64,000 nucleotides of DNA from Mermis nigrescens (GCA_036768485.1 JAVLUZ010000154.1:21691896-21755895); one strand, 5' to 3'. Positions 45,604-57,545 are shown, numbered from the stretch's first letter. Translations and numbers: made by a program. The notes: generated by a model from the sequence alone, not told the origin.

Positions 45604-46148
45604 TAGTCTGTTTCATTTATTCGAGAGCTTTTTAGTCAATTCTTTTAAGGGCTACAGTAAGCGAAACAAGACGAATTACTGTAATTAGGCAGATCAGCTC
45701 AGTGAGGGCGAATGGCTGGAATTCTTCCATTTTTAATGCACTAATCCGCCTATATAAATTTAATTTAGGCATTTAATCAGTACTGGGACATACTACAGTA
45801 AGTGCGTTAAATAAAAAGCTATCGGCTGGAATCGAACCCGGGCTGCTTCGACGACAAGTGGACGTTCTACCACTGAGCTATGCGGAAGTTCACGGCGTTT
45901 CTTAGCATCTAAGTCTATTGTGTTTAAAATGTCAACTTAGGATAAGTTGAATGCGTTATTTTATCTGTAAGTTGATTGATCGGCAGGAAGACGAGAATTA
46001 ATTATGCCGCAAAAAATGTAATTGAATAACCCTTCTTTGCTACGTAGCTACAGTGAGATCTAGCGACCTACTGTAAATAAGAAAAAAGGCTTACTGTAGC
46101 CTCCGAAAACATTTACTGAAAAAGCTCTCGGATAAATGAAACAGACTA
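45604..46148. mobile_element. TA-flanked MITE, second copy (with tRNA-like module)
   Basis: The inverted tips TAGTCTGTTTCAT/ATGAAACAGACTA are flanked by TA on both sides. It is in inverse orientation to 9931-10548 and shares the gagagctttt, ggctacagtaag and tacgtagc blocks. Length 545 bp, non-coding. Confidence 0.82.
45820..45892 (-). repeat. tRNA-like module inside the MITE
   Basis: The minus strand has A box TAGCTCAGTGGTAGAAC and B box GGTTCGATTCC, closer to consensus than the copy at 10191. The anticodon stem is less well paired and the acceptor stem is absent. It could still recruit Pol III, but is not a tRNA gene. Confidence 0.62.
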
Positions 46149-46242
46149 TATACATACATATATGCCAACCTATCCTATTTCACAAAAGTGTGCATCGAAT
46201 TCAATTTTCAGCGCTGTCTTTAGCAGGGACTATGTATAGGTA

Positions 46243-46622
46243 TAGTCTGTTTCATTTAACTTTGCAGTTATCTTTTAAATTTTTTCATGAAAATTAGGCT
46301 ACAAAAGCGATGTAGTAATGCAGCTTAAGATTGGCATACGTATTCAAGTGACTCCACATATTATAAAATATATTTACCGTATTAGTTTAAAACACTTTTG
46401 TAGTTATTTTAAACTTTTTCAAAAACCTCAATTGACTTTGAAGTTTTTAAAAGAATTCAAAAGGACTACAAAAGCGTTTTAAACTAATCCGGCAAACGTG
46501 ATATTCTACAGTATATCGAGTCATATGGAGACTACGTCATTGTTAGGCCGCATTGCTGCATCAGTTTTAAACCAATTTTGGCGGGAAAATTCAAAAGATA
46601 ACCAGTTAAGTGAAACAGACTA
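46243..46622. mobile_element. TA-flanked MITE with the same tips and a different body
   Basis: TAGTCTGTTTCATTTAACT and its inverse AGTTAAGTGAAACAGACTA are flanked by TA. The body is a long imperfect hairpin: tatcttttaaattttttcatgaaa near the left end against gcgggaaaattcaaaagataacc near the right. There is no tRNA-like part. 380 bp, non-coding. Confidence 0.82.
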
Positions 46623-46659
46623 TAGGTGCATAAAGTAGTGTCACCATACATGCGCATCG

Positions 46660-46960
46660 ATGAAATTCTGGGGAGGGCGCGATGGGCCAAAATTGCCTAA
46701 AATAGCACCAAAAATTCAATTCTGATGGTCTATATATTTTAGGTGGGGGTTCGCCGAATTATCGGGGGAGGGTGGTGTATGCACCCCTTAAAGGCCGAAT
46801 ACCCCCAGAATTCAATTTTTGAAAATTTTCTCTGCGATTTTTTATGCCATTGAAAATGATCGGTGAGAAACGTTGAAAAATGGCTTTTTTCGCCATACTA
46901 CCATTTTTGAGCTTTAAAAAATCTTACACTCCCCACACCACCCCTCACCCACGCATAAGT
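46660..46960. repeat. GGGCAG-family and related relics
   Basis: aattctggggagggcgcgatgggcc, then caccccttaaaggccgaataccccc, aattcaatttttgaaaattttc and a reversed catttttgagcttt block resemble the 30694 family. The ends and duplications are not resolved. Confidence 0.45.
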
Positions 46961-49175
46961 GTCACTCATTACAGTTCAATCCAATCTATCTAAAGTCTAC
47001 TTTCCCGCAAATAAAAAGGAATACAACTTTTAGACAGACTGTCTGACACTGATGTTTTGTCCGACTCGCAAGGAAAAATTATTTGTCTTTACTCAATGAA
47101 ACAAACGCGTTATTCATGTGGATAAAAATTAAACAGAAGAGCGTCAGTTTATCGCAGATAAATCTTCAAGCTAATCGAATAACGAGCCTCGCCGCAGTAT
47201 TAATAACGGCTCATAGGATATTCTTCACGGAAATCCCAATCTATAAAATAAGCAACAGATCATTATGGAGGCACACAGGTATATATTTCAGAGACACAAC
47301 ATAAAGCAAAGTTTTAACACTATTCGTATACGTAGAAATAAAAGTGAATCTCCGATGACCTAATAATCATTCACAGAAACCCATTTCGAAATTCTACTGC
47401 CTTAAAAATAAATTCAGCAGCACTACTTCATAAAAAGCAAAGCAAGGTTTCTAGTTACTGCTTCTACAAGGCTCGATTTCTATGCGCAAAAAATCTGATA
47501 ATTTTCTGTACACCCAATTCGCTAATCTCAGAATTTTTTAATGACGTAGCAGTTAAAATGCACTTGATGTTGCTCATTGAGCGCCAGCTAACGCGACCAA
47601 ACAAATTCAAATTTTTAAAATATTTTTCAGCATTTCCATACATTTCAAAAACAGATGATCGCCGATAATCGGAAGTGTAACAAAGTTGTCAATACCAAAA
47701 ATTAGATAAGTACTGCTTTTACGCTCATGTTGCCGCATATGGATTTGGGAGAATTGTTGAATTATTAGCAATGCTGCAGGACTTTATAGCGTTTCAGATT
47801 TTTGACCGCATACGAATTTTGGGTGTCTCTCGCTAAAATATTGATTTATCGATTTCCGGTATACACAGCAAGATGCCGGCCGGAAGAGCCCTGTTTTCCC
47901 GCATTCACCAAGCATTTACCGTCTATTAAACAAAGACTTTCCCGACTACCTTTCCAAATCAATTAGGAAGACCATTTTTGGGCGCCAAACTAATAATAGA
48001 TGTATAAAGATGTCAAAATTTTTGGGGACTCGTGCCGAACTTAATTATTCTTTTAGGTGGGGTGCGCGAATAGCGGATTTTTGGGTTCAAGTTAAGGCTA
48101 TACTCGTACATGCACCATGATTTCATAGTTATGTGCATTTGTAGCAGGTAAGCTACGGATAAATGAAAATAGTATATTTTGGTGTTAAACCCTTGGGGTT
48201 GACGTTGTAGCCAGTCATATTCTTAATGAATATGTTGCGCAGAAATGAGCGAGAGCCCGAGTACTCAGTTGGTACTACGCACGCGTCAGAGCGGAAGATC
48301 CAGGAAACCTGTGCGGGTAAAATTTTGCTCACTAAGTAACGTGGTTGCAGGTTGGCAAGTAGCCAAGTTACACATTACACAATATTTTGTAAGGACCTTC
48401 CCGTATTGATGTAAGACCCTGATCGTATAGTTTATTTTAGAAGACTGTGTTCGCAAAAATACTAATATTTTGCAATTAAAAACTTATTCCTTTATTAAAA
48501 GCAGGGTAAAATATGCTAAAAACGACAGGAAATCGAAGACGACGTAAAATTCGAATAATGAATGAACAGAGCATATATGTAAATATGTACCTTAAGCCAG
48601 ATAAATTACGCTCAAGCTCTCCTTTTCACCAAAAGCTCAAGTCAATAATATGCTAAGGTAACAACAGTCACTAAATTCACTCTTCTCGAACTAGGCCTTT
48701 AAAAAAGGTTAAAAAGGTTAAAAGACGGGCTTTTTCACCCATTTCTGGGCATTGCCCGCACGTCAGAGACGTGTTTCTCGCTGAGATACCGGCAAGGGGT
48801 TGCGACTCCCAAGGGCTTAACCTTCGCCACACAAGTGCAGCTTCCCATTCATCGACCCCGGAGGGATGAAAGGCTGGGTTGACCTGCCGAAAAGAACTGC
48901 GTCAACGTGGTTTCAAACCTAGAACCTTGCGATTCGTAGGTTTAACTGTTAACCACTCGGCGAACTATCGATAAAACAATGTCGAACAAACAGAAAAATC
49001 AAGCGGAAACTTAAGAAATCATATTTCTATTCATAGGAACTTCCAAATTGAATTAATCTAAAACTAGATAAATAAGCGTTTTTCAAATTGATCATAAATT
49101 GAGGAAACTCGGACCAGGCATGCTCGCCTTACATAAGAACTAAAAGAAACTGAACCATCCAAAATAATGACTTAC
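46961..49175. other. Repeat-poor stretch, no exon confirmed
   Basis: This is the least repetitive 2.2 kb in the window and probably intron of the gene whose exon lies at 49176-49377, or flanking DNA. Two tRNA-like remnants are visible: about 48255-48345 (CGAGTACTCAGTTGGTACTAC, weak) and, on the minus strand, about 48895-48965. I see no other convincing coding sequence. Confidence 0.4.
48895..48968 (-). repeat. tRNA-Leu/Ser-like SINE head
   Basis: The minus strand reads CGCCGAGTGGTTAACAG (class II A box), then cgaatcgcaaggttc and B-box-like GGTTTGAAACC. The arms do not close. GGGATGAAAGGCTGGGT next to it (48863) also occurs at about 10713-10731 beside element B, so it is part of a dispersed repeat. 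Confidence 0.5.
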
Positions 49176-49377
49176 TCGACAATGAAACATTCGACTTAAT
49201 AACGCCTTCGTTACCATCAAGTATGCTTTTCATAATGTCACTCGGAGGCAGTCCACCAGAAAGAACTCCAACGTTCATGGCGTGCTGCCTTTCTGTGTTA
49301 ATCTGCATAACAAGACCACCTCCAAATGTTGCGCGCATGGGACTCAGCTCCGTTGTTTTAATGCTCATCTTTTCAGC
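49176..49377 (-). CDS. Internal exon of an unidentified protein-coding gene
   Basis: The acceptor is cgttttttcgaag and the donor TTGTCGA|GTAAGT, a near-perfect consensus. The exon is 202 bp, open throughout. It reads AEKMSIKTTELSPMRATFGG, then GLVMQINTERQHAMNVGVLS, GGLPPSDIMKSILDGNEGVI and KSNVSLSS. The composition is that of a conserved soluble protein: no low complexity, no repeat, balanced residues. I do not recognise the family. The Met may be internal. Element 49438-50947 lies just upstream, so the preceding intron would be transposon-filled. Confidence 0.55.
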
Positions 49378-49437
49378 CTTCGAAAAAACGAAAAAGCTAT
49401 TAGATTATTTGAAGCAACAAATTTAATTATGTAGGTA

Positions 49438-50947
49438 TCAATCATCATAGGTGCACAAGGTCAGGGTTGGCAGGGGGTAAAATTTCAGAAATCCAAAACA
49501 GTAAATTTAACGTTCATGATTTTTATGTTTTTAAACGACCAGAATAGCCTATAAAACGCCTTTTTGTAATAAGCATATTTAAAGCATTTTTAGTCCATTT
49601 TGGCTGCATCACATCACTTTTACCACTAAGAAATACAGAAATTTATCGATTTTTAGCGCTCGGTCAAATGCTCTAAATACGCTTACCACAAAAAGACGTT
49701 TTATAGGCTATTCTGACCATTTTGGTCGTTTAAGAACAAAAAAATCAATCGTGAACGTTAAATTTACTGTTTCGGATTTCTGAAATTTCACCCTCCTCCA
49801 GCATAGCTGAGCAATGCCCATTGCCCCAGCTGGTACCCAAGCCCGATTTTTTTGATTGGTTGCTCAGTCGTTAAAGTGGTTGGCCATAAAGCTTGTTTAA
49901 AATTGTACATTAGATCTTGAATGATGGTTCTACAGTGTTTTTTTTGTACTCGGCAAAGATTTTTTTCGATGTACAAAGACTTTTCGGGACCGTCTTTGTA
50001 CATGTACAAAGATTTTTGGGAAGACAAAAATTGCAAAAAAGGTCTAAAATTCGAAAAAATTTCGGCGCTTCGCGCCGAAATGAGTAATTGTGTGTTCTGT
50101 ATATCTTTATAATGACAGAAATTGCATTTCAAAAATAGAAATGTGAAATTTTTCGGCGCTTCGCGCCGTTTTAAGACGATTCTTAGTGATTTTTGCCCTT
50201 AGAGACCCAGAAATTAGCTAAAACACACTACGAAAAGTCGAAGAACTCTGTTTTTACCACACTAAAATCGCTGCTGTACCATATTATAGTACCCAAAAAT
50301 TTTGTGTGTACAAAGATTTTTAGGAAGACATAAACTGTAAAAAGGTGTAAAATTCCAAAATTTTCGGCGCTTCGCGCCGAACTGATAAATTATTTGTCCT
50401 ATATATCTTTAAAATGGCAGAATTTGCATTTAGAATGGAAAAATGTCAACATTTTTCGGCGCTTCGCGCCGTTTTTAGATAATTTTTAGTAATTTCTGGC
50501 GTCAGAAACCCAGAAATTAGCTAAAATACACTACCAAAGATCGAAAACCCTGTTTTACCACACTAAAATCGCTACTGTACTATATTATAGTACATAAAAA
50601 TTTGCATGTACAAGATGTACAAAGACTTTTGGGGACCATCTTTGTACATGTACAAACGGACCTTGTACAAAAAAAAACACTGTGGTTCTATAGGAGTGCA
50701 TTAGCCTACATAAATAGCTCATTTAACCATTTGACAGTGTTTTCATATTATTTAATTTAGTTTTATTACCAACCACTTACTCCAGCATTATTGTGCATTG
50801 CGCATGAAAATTCCTTGCTCATATAATCAAGTGCAGCTGGCAGACCCTCTGGCAGGTACCGGACCTGCTCTAGCTGGTACCGGGTTGCACCTATTGCCCA
50901 GGTTTGCCCCCCAGCCGACCCTGATCTTGTCCACCTATGATGATTGA
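49438..50947. mobile_element. Foldback-type element with TCAATCATCATAGGTG ends
   Basis: The left end tcaatcatcataggtgcacaaggtcaggg and right end, reversed, tcaatcatcataggtggacaagatcaggg, are a 29-bp inverted repeat. The left interior is a hairpin: aaatttaacgttcatgattttt, gcctataaaacg and the inverse at 49705-49800. The middle is a hAT (49933-50682). A relic of the same family is at about 1810-2110. No target duplication recognised; non-coding. Confidence 0.68.
49933..50682. mobile_element. Small hAT-type element (family H, best copy)
   Basis: The tips CAGTGTTTTTTTTGTAC and GTACAAAAAAAAACACTG are flanked by a perfect 8-bp duplication TGGTTCTA (49925-49932, 50683-50690). The 750-bp body has four cggcgcttcgcgcc palindromes (about 50062, 50154, 50366, 50457) and a perfect 20-bp palindrome TCTTTGTACATGTACAAAGA at 49993-50012. 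It is a tandem of two related halves. Non-coding. Confidence 0.92.
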
Positions 50948-51700
50948 GTGGGCCAATCATACATGCAACAGGGGGGATAGAGGGCACTCAAAGTTGGTCG
51001 TCCCTTATCCCCCAAAGCCAGAAAATTTTTGACGCCCTAGTTTATGAAGAACAAATTTGAATGTTTGGCAGTTTTTATGTGTTTTTTGGGACATTTTAGC
51101 TTAAAATTGGAGGTCAATAACACCCCTCCCTAAAAATGACCAAGGAATCCCACTCAAAATTTCGAGCTGTTACATGTATGAACCCAGCCCAATCCGTATA
51201 TCTCTTCTCTCCTTTAAGTAGAGTTGCAACGGGGACCTATATTAAAAGTCACTTACCCCTACCACACTTTATCTGACACGGGAAAAACATCCGTTTAGTA
51301 CCACGGAATTGTTGTTATGCAAAAAAAGACTTTTCTGATAAAAATCGACTATTCACGACTCTTTTCTGCACAGTGCAAATGAAAAACTGGTGTAAATGAA
51401 CTCTAGCGCTTATTCACAAGGCGTCCGAAGAAAAAATTTCAAAAAAAGCTCATATTTTTCCAAAGTCCTTTTTATTACTTAACCTGAAAATTTTCGGCGC
51501 TATGCACATAATCAGATGCATTATCTGGGTTTTTCTCAAGCTTACCTAAAAGAATTGATATTTGTGATAACATTTGTTTTATCGTATTTGTGCTTGATTA
51601 TATTCTATCTGTTTCACGGACTTCGTAATAAAATATTCATTCGTTCATTCACTATAACTAGAGTTTCGATGAAGAGAAATATACATATGTACCTCATAAC

Positions 51701-52099
51701 CATACATGCACAGCATGGGAATTCTGGGGGTGAAAACCTAAAGTGCCTTTTTTGGGCCCAAAAATGGCCGGTACGCGTTAAAGAAAAATCGTTTTTTGGC
51801 GTTTCTGACGATACTCTATCCTTCTAGAGCATAAAATCATGGAAAAAATTTCGAAAAAAGTCGAATAAATTGACCAATATATCGCTTAAAACATGAATAT
51901 ATGGCGCGAAGCGCCGAAAACTTGGCGATTTTGAGCAAATAGATAGCCAAAACCCCTTAAAAGACTTTTTCTACCAATTTTCAGGTAAGTTTAGGAAAAT
52001 TCTGAAAAATCACCAATTCTGGGGGTGGGGAATTTTTTGCGGGGGGGAAAATGATTCTGCGGGAGGTGAAAACCCCCAAACCCCCCAAGATCATGTATG
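51701..52099 (+). mobile_element. Family F element, intact 399-bp copy
   Basis: The tips CATACATGCACAG and GATCATGTATG are flanked by a perfect 8-bp duplication CTCATAAC (51693-51700, 52100-52107). The interior has ggcgcgaagcgccga (about 51903) and G-runs near the right end. Non-coding. Confidence 0.92.
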
Positions 52100-52290
52100 C
52101 TCATAACTAACAATCTGACCAAGGCGCAAAGCATGCAAATAGGGTCGCGGAAAAAGGCTTGATTTGTTTACGAGAGTAGAGCTGCACATCAGATGTTACA
52201 GAATATACCAATAGTTATTCATAAAAAGACATGCGTGTGTAAGATCCGGGGTTTTGAGCTTCAGAAGAAGAGAAATTTCTTACGCGTAAG

Positions 52291-52687
52291 CATGTTTTTT
52301 TGTATCCGGCAAAGATTTTTCCGATGTACAAAGACTTTTCGGGACCGTATTTGTACATGTTCAAAGATTTTTGGGAAGACAAAAACTGTAAAAAAGTCTA
52401 AAATTCCCAACAATTTTCGGCGCTTCACGCCGAAATGAGTAATTGTTTGTTCTGTATCTCTTTATAATGACAGAAATTGCATTTAGAAAGCAAAAATACC
52501 AAATTTTTCGGCGATTCGCGCCGTTTTGAGACAATTTTCAGTAAGGTCGAAAAACCCTATTTTACTAGACAGAAAACGGTACTATACCATATAATAGCAC
52601 CCAAAAATTTGCATGTACAAAATGTACAAAGACTTTTGGGGACCATCTTTGTACATGTACAGAGGGACATTGAACAAAAAAACACTG
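52291..52687. mobile_element. Small hAT-type element (family H)
   Basis: The ends are CATGTTTTTTTGTATCCGG and ACAAAAAAACACTG, with flanks cgcgtaag and cgtgtaag matching at 7 of 8 positions (52283-52290, 52688-52695). It is 397 bp and contains cggcgcttcacgccg and a catgtacaaaatgtac block. Confidence 0.82.
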
Positions 52688-52725
52688 CGTGTAAGCAATA
52701 AGCACACACCAAAACGTCTTACATA

Positions 52726-52977
52726 CATAGGTGGGCAGCACCAAAAGTCTGGGAAATTCGAGGTTTTTCAAAGGTTAAAAAAAGGTCTTAAAAATAATGG
52801 CATAGCTAAAAGCACCATTTTTTATTGTTTCTCATCGAGCACATCCATTGGCATAAAAAATAAAAAAATGGAAAAAATTCAAAAATTGAATTCTGGGGTG
52901 GGTATTTTGGTCTCTGTAGGGATGGGGTATTCGGCCTTCTTAGGGGGTGCGCATACCCCCTCCCACGCCCACGTGTG
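52726..52977 (+). mobile_element. GGGCAG-family short element
   Basis: The tips CATAGGTGGGCAG and CCCACGTGTG are flanked by cttacata and gttacata (7 of 8). It is 252 bp, with the family's ttctcatcgagcacatccattgg core and a gcataccccc block at the right. Confidence 0.82.
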
Positions 52978-53337
52978 GTTACATAGGTAGGTAAACTACG
53001 TAAACTATGATTTGTTTTCTTTCAATTAGGTAAAAGGTAGGTATATAATGCACGTATCTGCAAGCTGACATCAGATTTTTGCCTAACAAGCTAAACTCTC
53101 GCATTCAAGACTACCTTCTCTAATACTATCTACGAGCACACATTAGACGAGAATAGGTAGTTACAACTAATAAAATGGTCCTGTCAGATAACTTTCTTAA
53201 AACAGCTTAGTAAAAAAACAAATGTTTAAACCTACATTTGCATGTCTGTTTGATATTAAAGTCCAGCATAGAAAACAATGTATGAATAATGGAGCGAATG
53301 AAGAAAGAGAAACATCAAAAAAATGTAGAGCTGATAG

Positions 53338-53739
53338 CAGGCCCGTATCCAGGGGAAGGGGGAAAGGGGGCACGTGCCCCCCGGAATGAAATTCGACAAC
53401 GATCTTTTCCTTTACTCCCCTTTGTTTTTTTTAAAGAAAAAATCGCAAAAATTTTCGGCGCTTCGCACCGAATTTCGCAATTATGTATTATTTTATATCT
53501 AGTCCTGAACGCGCGCTTAAAACACTCCATATTCGAACTTTAAACAACGTAAAGCATATTTTGCATACATGTCTTCTGTTTTTCGTAGATTTTACGCAAA
53601 AAAATGAGATCGGTGCAGGAAGCGAGAATGATAGACATTTTTTTCTGATGCGCTCGAGCGCGCCACCCCAGATTCCCCCTCATGTTTTGACAAAATTTTG
53701 GTTGTGCCTTCCCAAAACAAAATCCTGTATACCGGCCTG
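53338..53739. mobile_element. CAGGCCCGTA-ended hAT-type element
   Basis: The left tip is CAGGCCCGTATCCAGGGG and the right tip, reversed, CAGGCCGGTATACAGGAT. The 8-bp duplication GCTGATAG is perfect (53330-53337, 53740-53747). The 402-bp body has no transposase. Family members: 57546-58349 and relics at 13905 and 7075. Confidence 0.92.
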
Positions 53740-53762
53740 GCTGATAGTAAATTTTTCTGAAT

Positions 53763-54175
<413 letters not shown>

Positions 54176-54589
54176 TTATGTAAGTGGGCTCATTCATTTT
54201 TACATTTAAAGCCGCATTAATTATTTATTTTTCAATTCAAAATTTTCTCACCTGTCGTGAAACAGGTTTCAATCCCTTATTATTCACATGAGCAGTTTCC
54301 ATTTTCAACGAAGAACCTCAACAGTAAGAAATCGTCAATGCTTCCAAGGCAAAAGTTATCTAGCCGCACTTCGCCAACCTCTGATAGTCCTTTGTGCCCA
54401 AGCCGGTTTTTGAACGAATATAACAAAAATAAGTATCGAATAATAATACTTTAAACTATCTATTCAAAAAATTTTTAAATTCGATGAAGAACCTGCGTAA
54501 GATATCAACAACAAAAATCATAAATGTAATACGAAGCATTTAGATTCGAGTATCCCAGATATAGGACTGAGTATTTAGAGACGGAGATA

Positions 54590-55127
54590 CGAGGGGCTCT
54601 CCAAAAGTTCGTTGCCTGACCCATTTATACTTATACTGGAGAACCCAGATCATTTTTATTTTTTAAGGTAGTCACCACAGACACCAATACACTTAAGCAA
54701 TCCCTTTTTCAAAGCAGCATTGCCAACAAAATAAATGTATACTTTGGCTTATGATCCGTCCTGGCTGCTTTCAAGACTTATTGTCTGAAAATATCCTTCC
54801 GTGGAAGTGCTTCCAATGTTGTATGAGCAAAAATAACTACTGGGAGCTAGGTTTGGGCTGTAGGGAGAATAACTGAGTTTTGAAGCCACAGGTTTAAATG
54901 ACAGCATAAGCTATCCTTACTCTAAGGATGCATGAGTGGTCACAGGGACGTTGAGAAGACATTTTGACAAAATTTTGGACGCCATTCTTTAAAGGCATTG
55001 CTAGTTTGAAAGCCAAGCTGTTCAGTGTATTGCTTTTTGTGATGGCCATTTTGAATAATAAAAGTGATTTGGATTCTCTAACATAAACATAAATAAGTCA
55101 GGCCACGAACTTCTGGATCGCCCCTCA
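54590..55127 (-). mobile_element. Mariner deletion relic with remnant transposase C-terminus
   Basis: The ends CGAGGGGCTCTCCAAAAGTTCG and, reversed, TGAGGGGCGATCCAGAAGTTCG are classic mariner-type inverted repeats, flanked by TA. Minus-strand translation shows PYSPNLAPSSYFC at about 54860, a mutated form of the mariner YSPDLAPCDYFLF motif that carries the last catalytic Asp. It ends GLLKCIGVCGDYLKK and stop (about 54667), matching the mariner C-terminus. At 538 bp against about 1.3 kb for intact elements, most of the N-terminal half is missing. The protein is dead: the motif Asp residues are changed. Confidence 0.85.
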
Positions 55128-55214
55128 TAGGTACTTATGTATTTTCTTCAGACCAGCAAACCAACTTATTCATATTTATTTGCAGCAAATTGTGATCTGA
55201 GGAAAAGGAAAAAG

Positions 55215-56165
55215 CTACAAATCGTCACCAAGGAAAAATACTACTTGGCGCAAAAAATTGAGAAAAATCGTTAACACCAGAAAGAAAGAGTCTAAAATAC
55301 TACCTTGGGGTACGCCACCGTAAATGGGCAGCACCGAAACTCCGGAGGGGGGGGGTGCAAGATTTTTCAACGACCAAAAAATGGTCTTAAAAATGGTAGT
55401 ATGGCGGAAAAACACCATTTTTCAACGTTTCTCATCGAGCACTATCCATTGGCAACCAAAAATTGCGAAAAAACCAAAAGAATTTGACCTCTGGGGGTTA
55501 TTTTGGTTTCTGGTGGGGTTTTCGGCCTTCTGGAGAGGGTGCATACCCCCAAACCCCCACGCCCAGGTGTGCTGATGAGGGGTTTAAGGAGACAATAAGC
55601 TAATTTTTTAACAAAAAAGTTACTTAATCCATCGAACGCGATCAAAGTCGGGTTTTACAAAGTGTCAATAGCTCGAGAAACGCTATTTTCGTCAAAAACG
55701 ATGTTCGAAATGAAAAAGTCGCACCGCTTTCGAAAAACAAAAGAATCGTTGATATCGTCATTGGTAAACACAGAAGAGAAGTAGCGATTAAACGTATTAG
55801 TTTTACAGAAAAGATCGGTTACTATGTTATTGTCAGTGGAAGTAAGAGGTTAAATGCTTCAAGATTTATTTAAACGATTATTTACAAATCTAAAAAAGGA
55901 ATTCAAAGCACTATGTTGCAATAAATTGCTTTCCTGTGAACAAAAATGATGATGAATTTCTTTGCGTAAAATTTTACAGTGATTACGTTACCTTTGCTTA
56001 CATACAATTGTAGGTACGATATTTTTTGTATTATTTTCATAAAAGCCGTATTTTAGCAAATAATTTTCGTAAAAATTTAGGGTATGAAAATTTAAAAAGC
56101 ATTGTTTTAACTTCAGAAATAAAAGTAGAAATGAGAGGCCTAAAAACATTCAAAAATTCTTTATA
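55215..56165 (-). pseudogene. CR1-type LINE fragment (LINE 3)
   Basis: Minus-strand pieces resemble LINE 1: EFLNVFRPLISTFISEVKTM (about 56150), FDGLSNFFVKKLAYCLLKPL (about 55620), then after an insertion GGVPQGSILDSFFLVLTIFL (about 55300). Roughly 110 RT residues between KPLI and GVPQG are missing, so a deletion accompanied or preceded the insertion of the GGGCAG element. No open frame survives. Confidence 0.7.
55322..55571 (+). mobile_element. GGGCAG-family short element
   Basis: It starts taaatgggcagcaccgaaactccgg and ends ggtgcataccccc...cccacgcccaggtgtg. The family core is intact (ttctcatcgagcactatccattgg). It sits in LINE 3 where LINE sequence is deleted, so no target duplication is expected. 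Confidence 0.75.
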
Positions 56166-56800
56166 ATAATAATAATAGTAACAATAAATATTTATTGGCT
56201 GAGTTACTTTAATTATCACAGTTTACGTACCCAATAATGTAAAACGCGCACGCAAATAGAAACATATGAGAACAATATGGGAAAGACAAAACATAACTTG
56301 TCCACATGACTTCGATATACAAGACATTAATGGTATATATTTGTCAGCCGAATCAACAAAACAATGTTATACGTTTTATAGATATAATGCATGACACGTG
56401 GTTACAGGTACACACAAATAAATAAAAATCAGAAGGTGAAATTGAAGAGCTAAATAAGCAAAATTAGCGAAACTTTTCAAATAAATAAAAAAAGTAAAGT
56501 GTATCAGTAAGTAAAGCCAAGGCGTACAGGCAGTGCACTTACGTGCCCTTAAGAAATTCTAATAAATTAAGCTTTGAAACCATAACCCTAAACTGTTTTA
56601 AATCTCTACAGTCAACAATACATTGTGGCAATGTATTCCAAATTCTAGCCACCCTGTTTGCAAAATCAATCTTTCTAGAATCTAAATGAGAAATCTGAAA
56701 CAGAAAGCAACTATCCCTTAATTACCCTAAAAGAAAAAGTAAGGTCAAAATAGATACGCCGTGTTTCGAGTCTTTCACGATCTAACAAATTCAATCTTTA
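56166..56800 (-). mobile_element. 3' end of a CR1-type LINE (LINE 4)
   Basis: It matches 58605-59200 of LINE 5: 3' tail tattattattataaag-type, acccaataatgtaaaacgcgcacgcaaatag, gtaaagccaaggcgtacaggcagtgc and ttctagccaccctgtttgc. An internal deletion joins caaatgag to aaatctgaaacag. A 250-bp piece of the same 3' region in inverse lies at 56990-57240. Confidence 0.8.
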
Positions 56801-56989
56801 TGTGTATCATTAACAGTAAAGCAAGTGGAAAACATATCAGACTAAGTAATAAGGGAACGGAAGCTGCCAATACTAAAATAATCTGATTTCTGAAAATTAT
56901 GGTGATATTCTACATAAGTAGCAGATGAAGTTATCAAAATTTCAAAAGATATGGAATTATTGCCACTTGTAGAAAAAAGGGGGAACTTT

Positions 56990-57240
56990 ACTTTTTTGCA
57001 TTTATTTGACAAGTTTCGCTAATTTTTGTCTATTTAGCTCTTCAATTTCACCTGATTTTTTTGTGTACCAGTAACCACGTGTCATGCATTAGATCTTATA
57101 GAACGTATAACATTGAACATTCCCATGTTGTTCTCTTATGTTACTATTTGCCTGCGCGTTTTACATTATTGGGTACGTAAACTGTAATATTCAAAGTAAC
57201 TCAGCCAATAAATATTACTATTATTATTATCATTATTTCT
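56990..57240 (+). repeat. LINE 3' end in plus orientation
   Basis: ttgacaagtttcgctaatttttg, ccacgtgtcatgcatta, gcgcgttttacattattgggtac and aataaatattactattattatt are the inverse of 56166-56470. It is a 5'-truncated insertion. Together the two make an inverted repeat around 56470-56990. Confidence 0.8.
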
Positions 57241-57545
57241 TATATTGAACTGAACTGAATTGAACAGGGTTGGCAAGACTGGGTCTTTCGAATCTAGGTT
57301 TTTTGGGATTTTTGTGGGGTTTTTGGGTGCAAAAAATCATTTGGTTTTGGGATTTTTGGATTTTTTATCCATAGGTTACCAATTTTTCAAATAGACTGAT
57401 GTAAATACTGTAGGTGATTCAAATTGTATTTCCAATCTCTTTTTGCTTGCTTTATGCTGATCTCAGTCTGGTCAGCACAATGCCCATGCCCTAAAATCTC
57501 AGCCCCTAGCTTACAATTGCCATCATTTCCAAACATACTTGCAAG

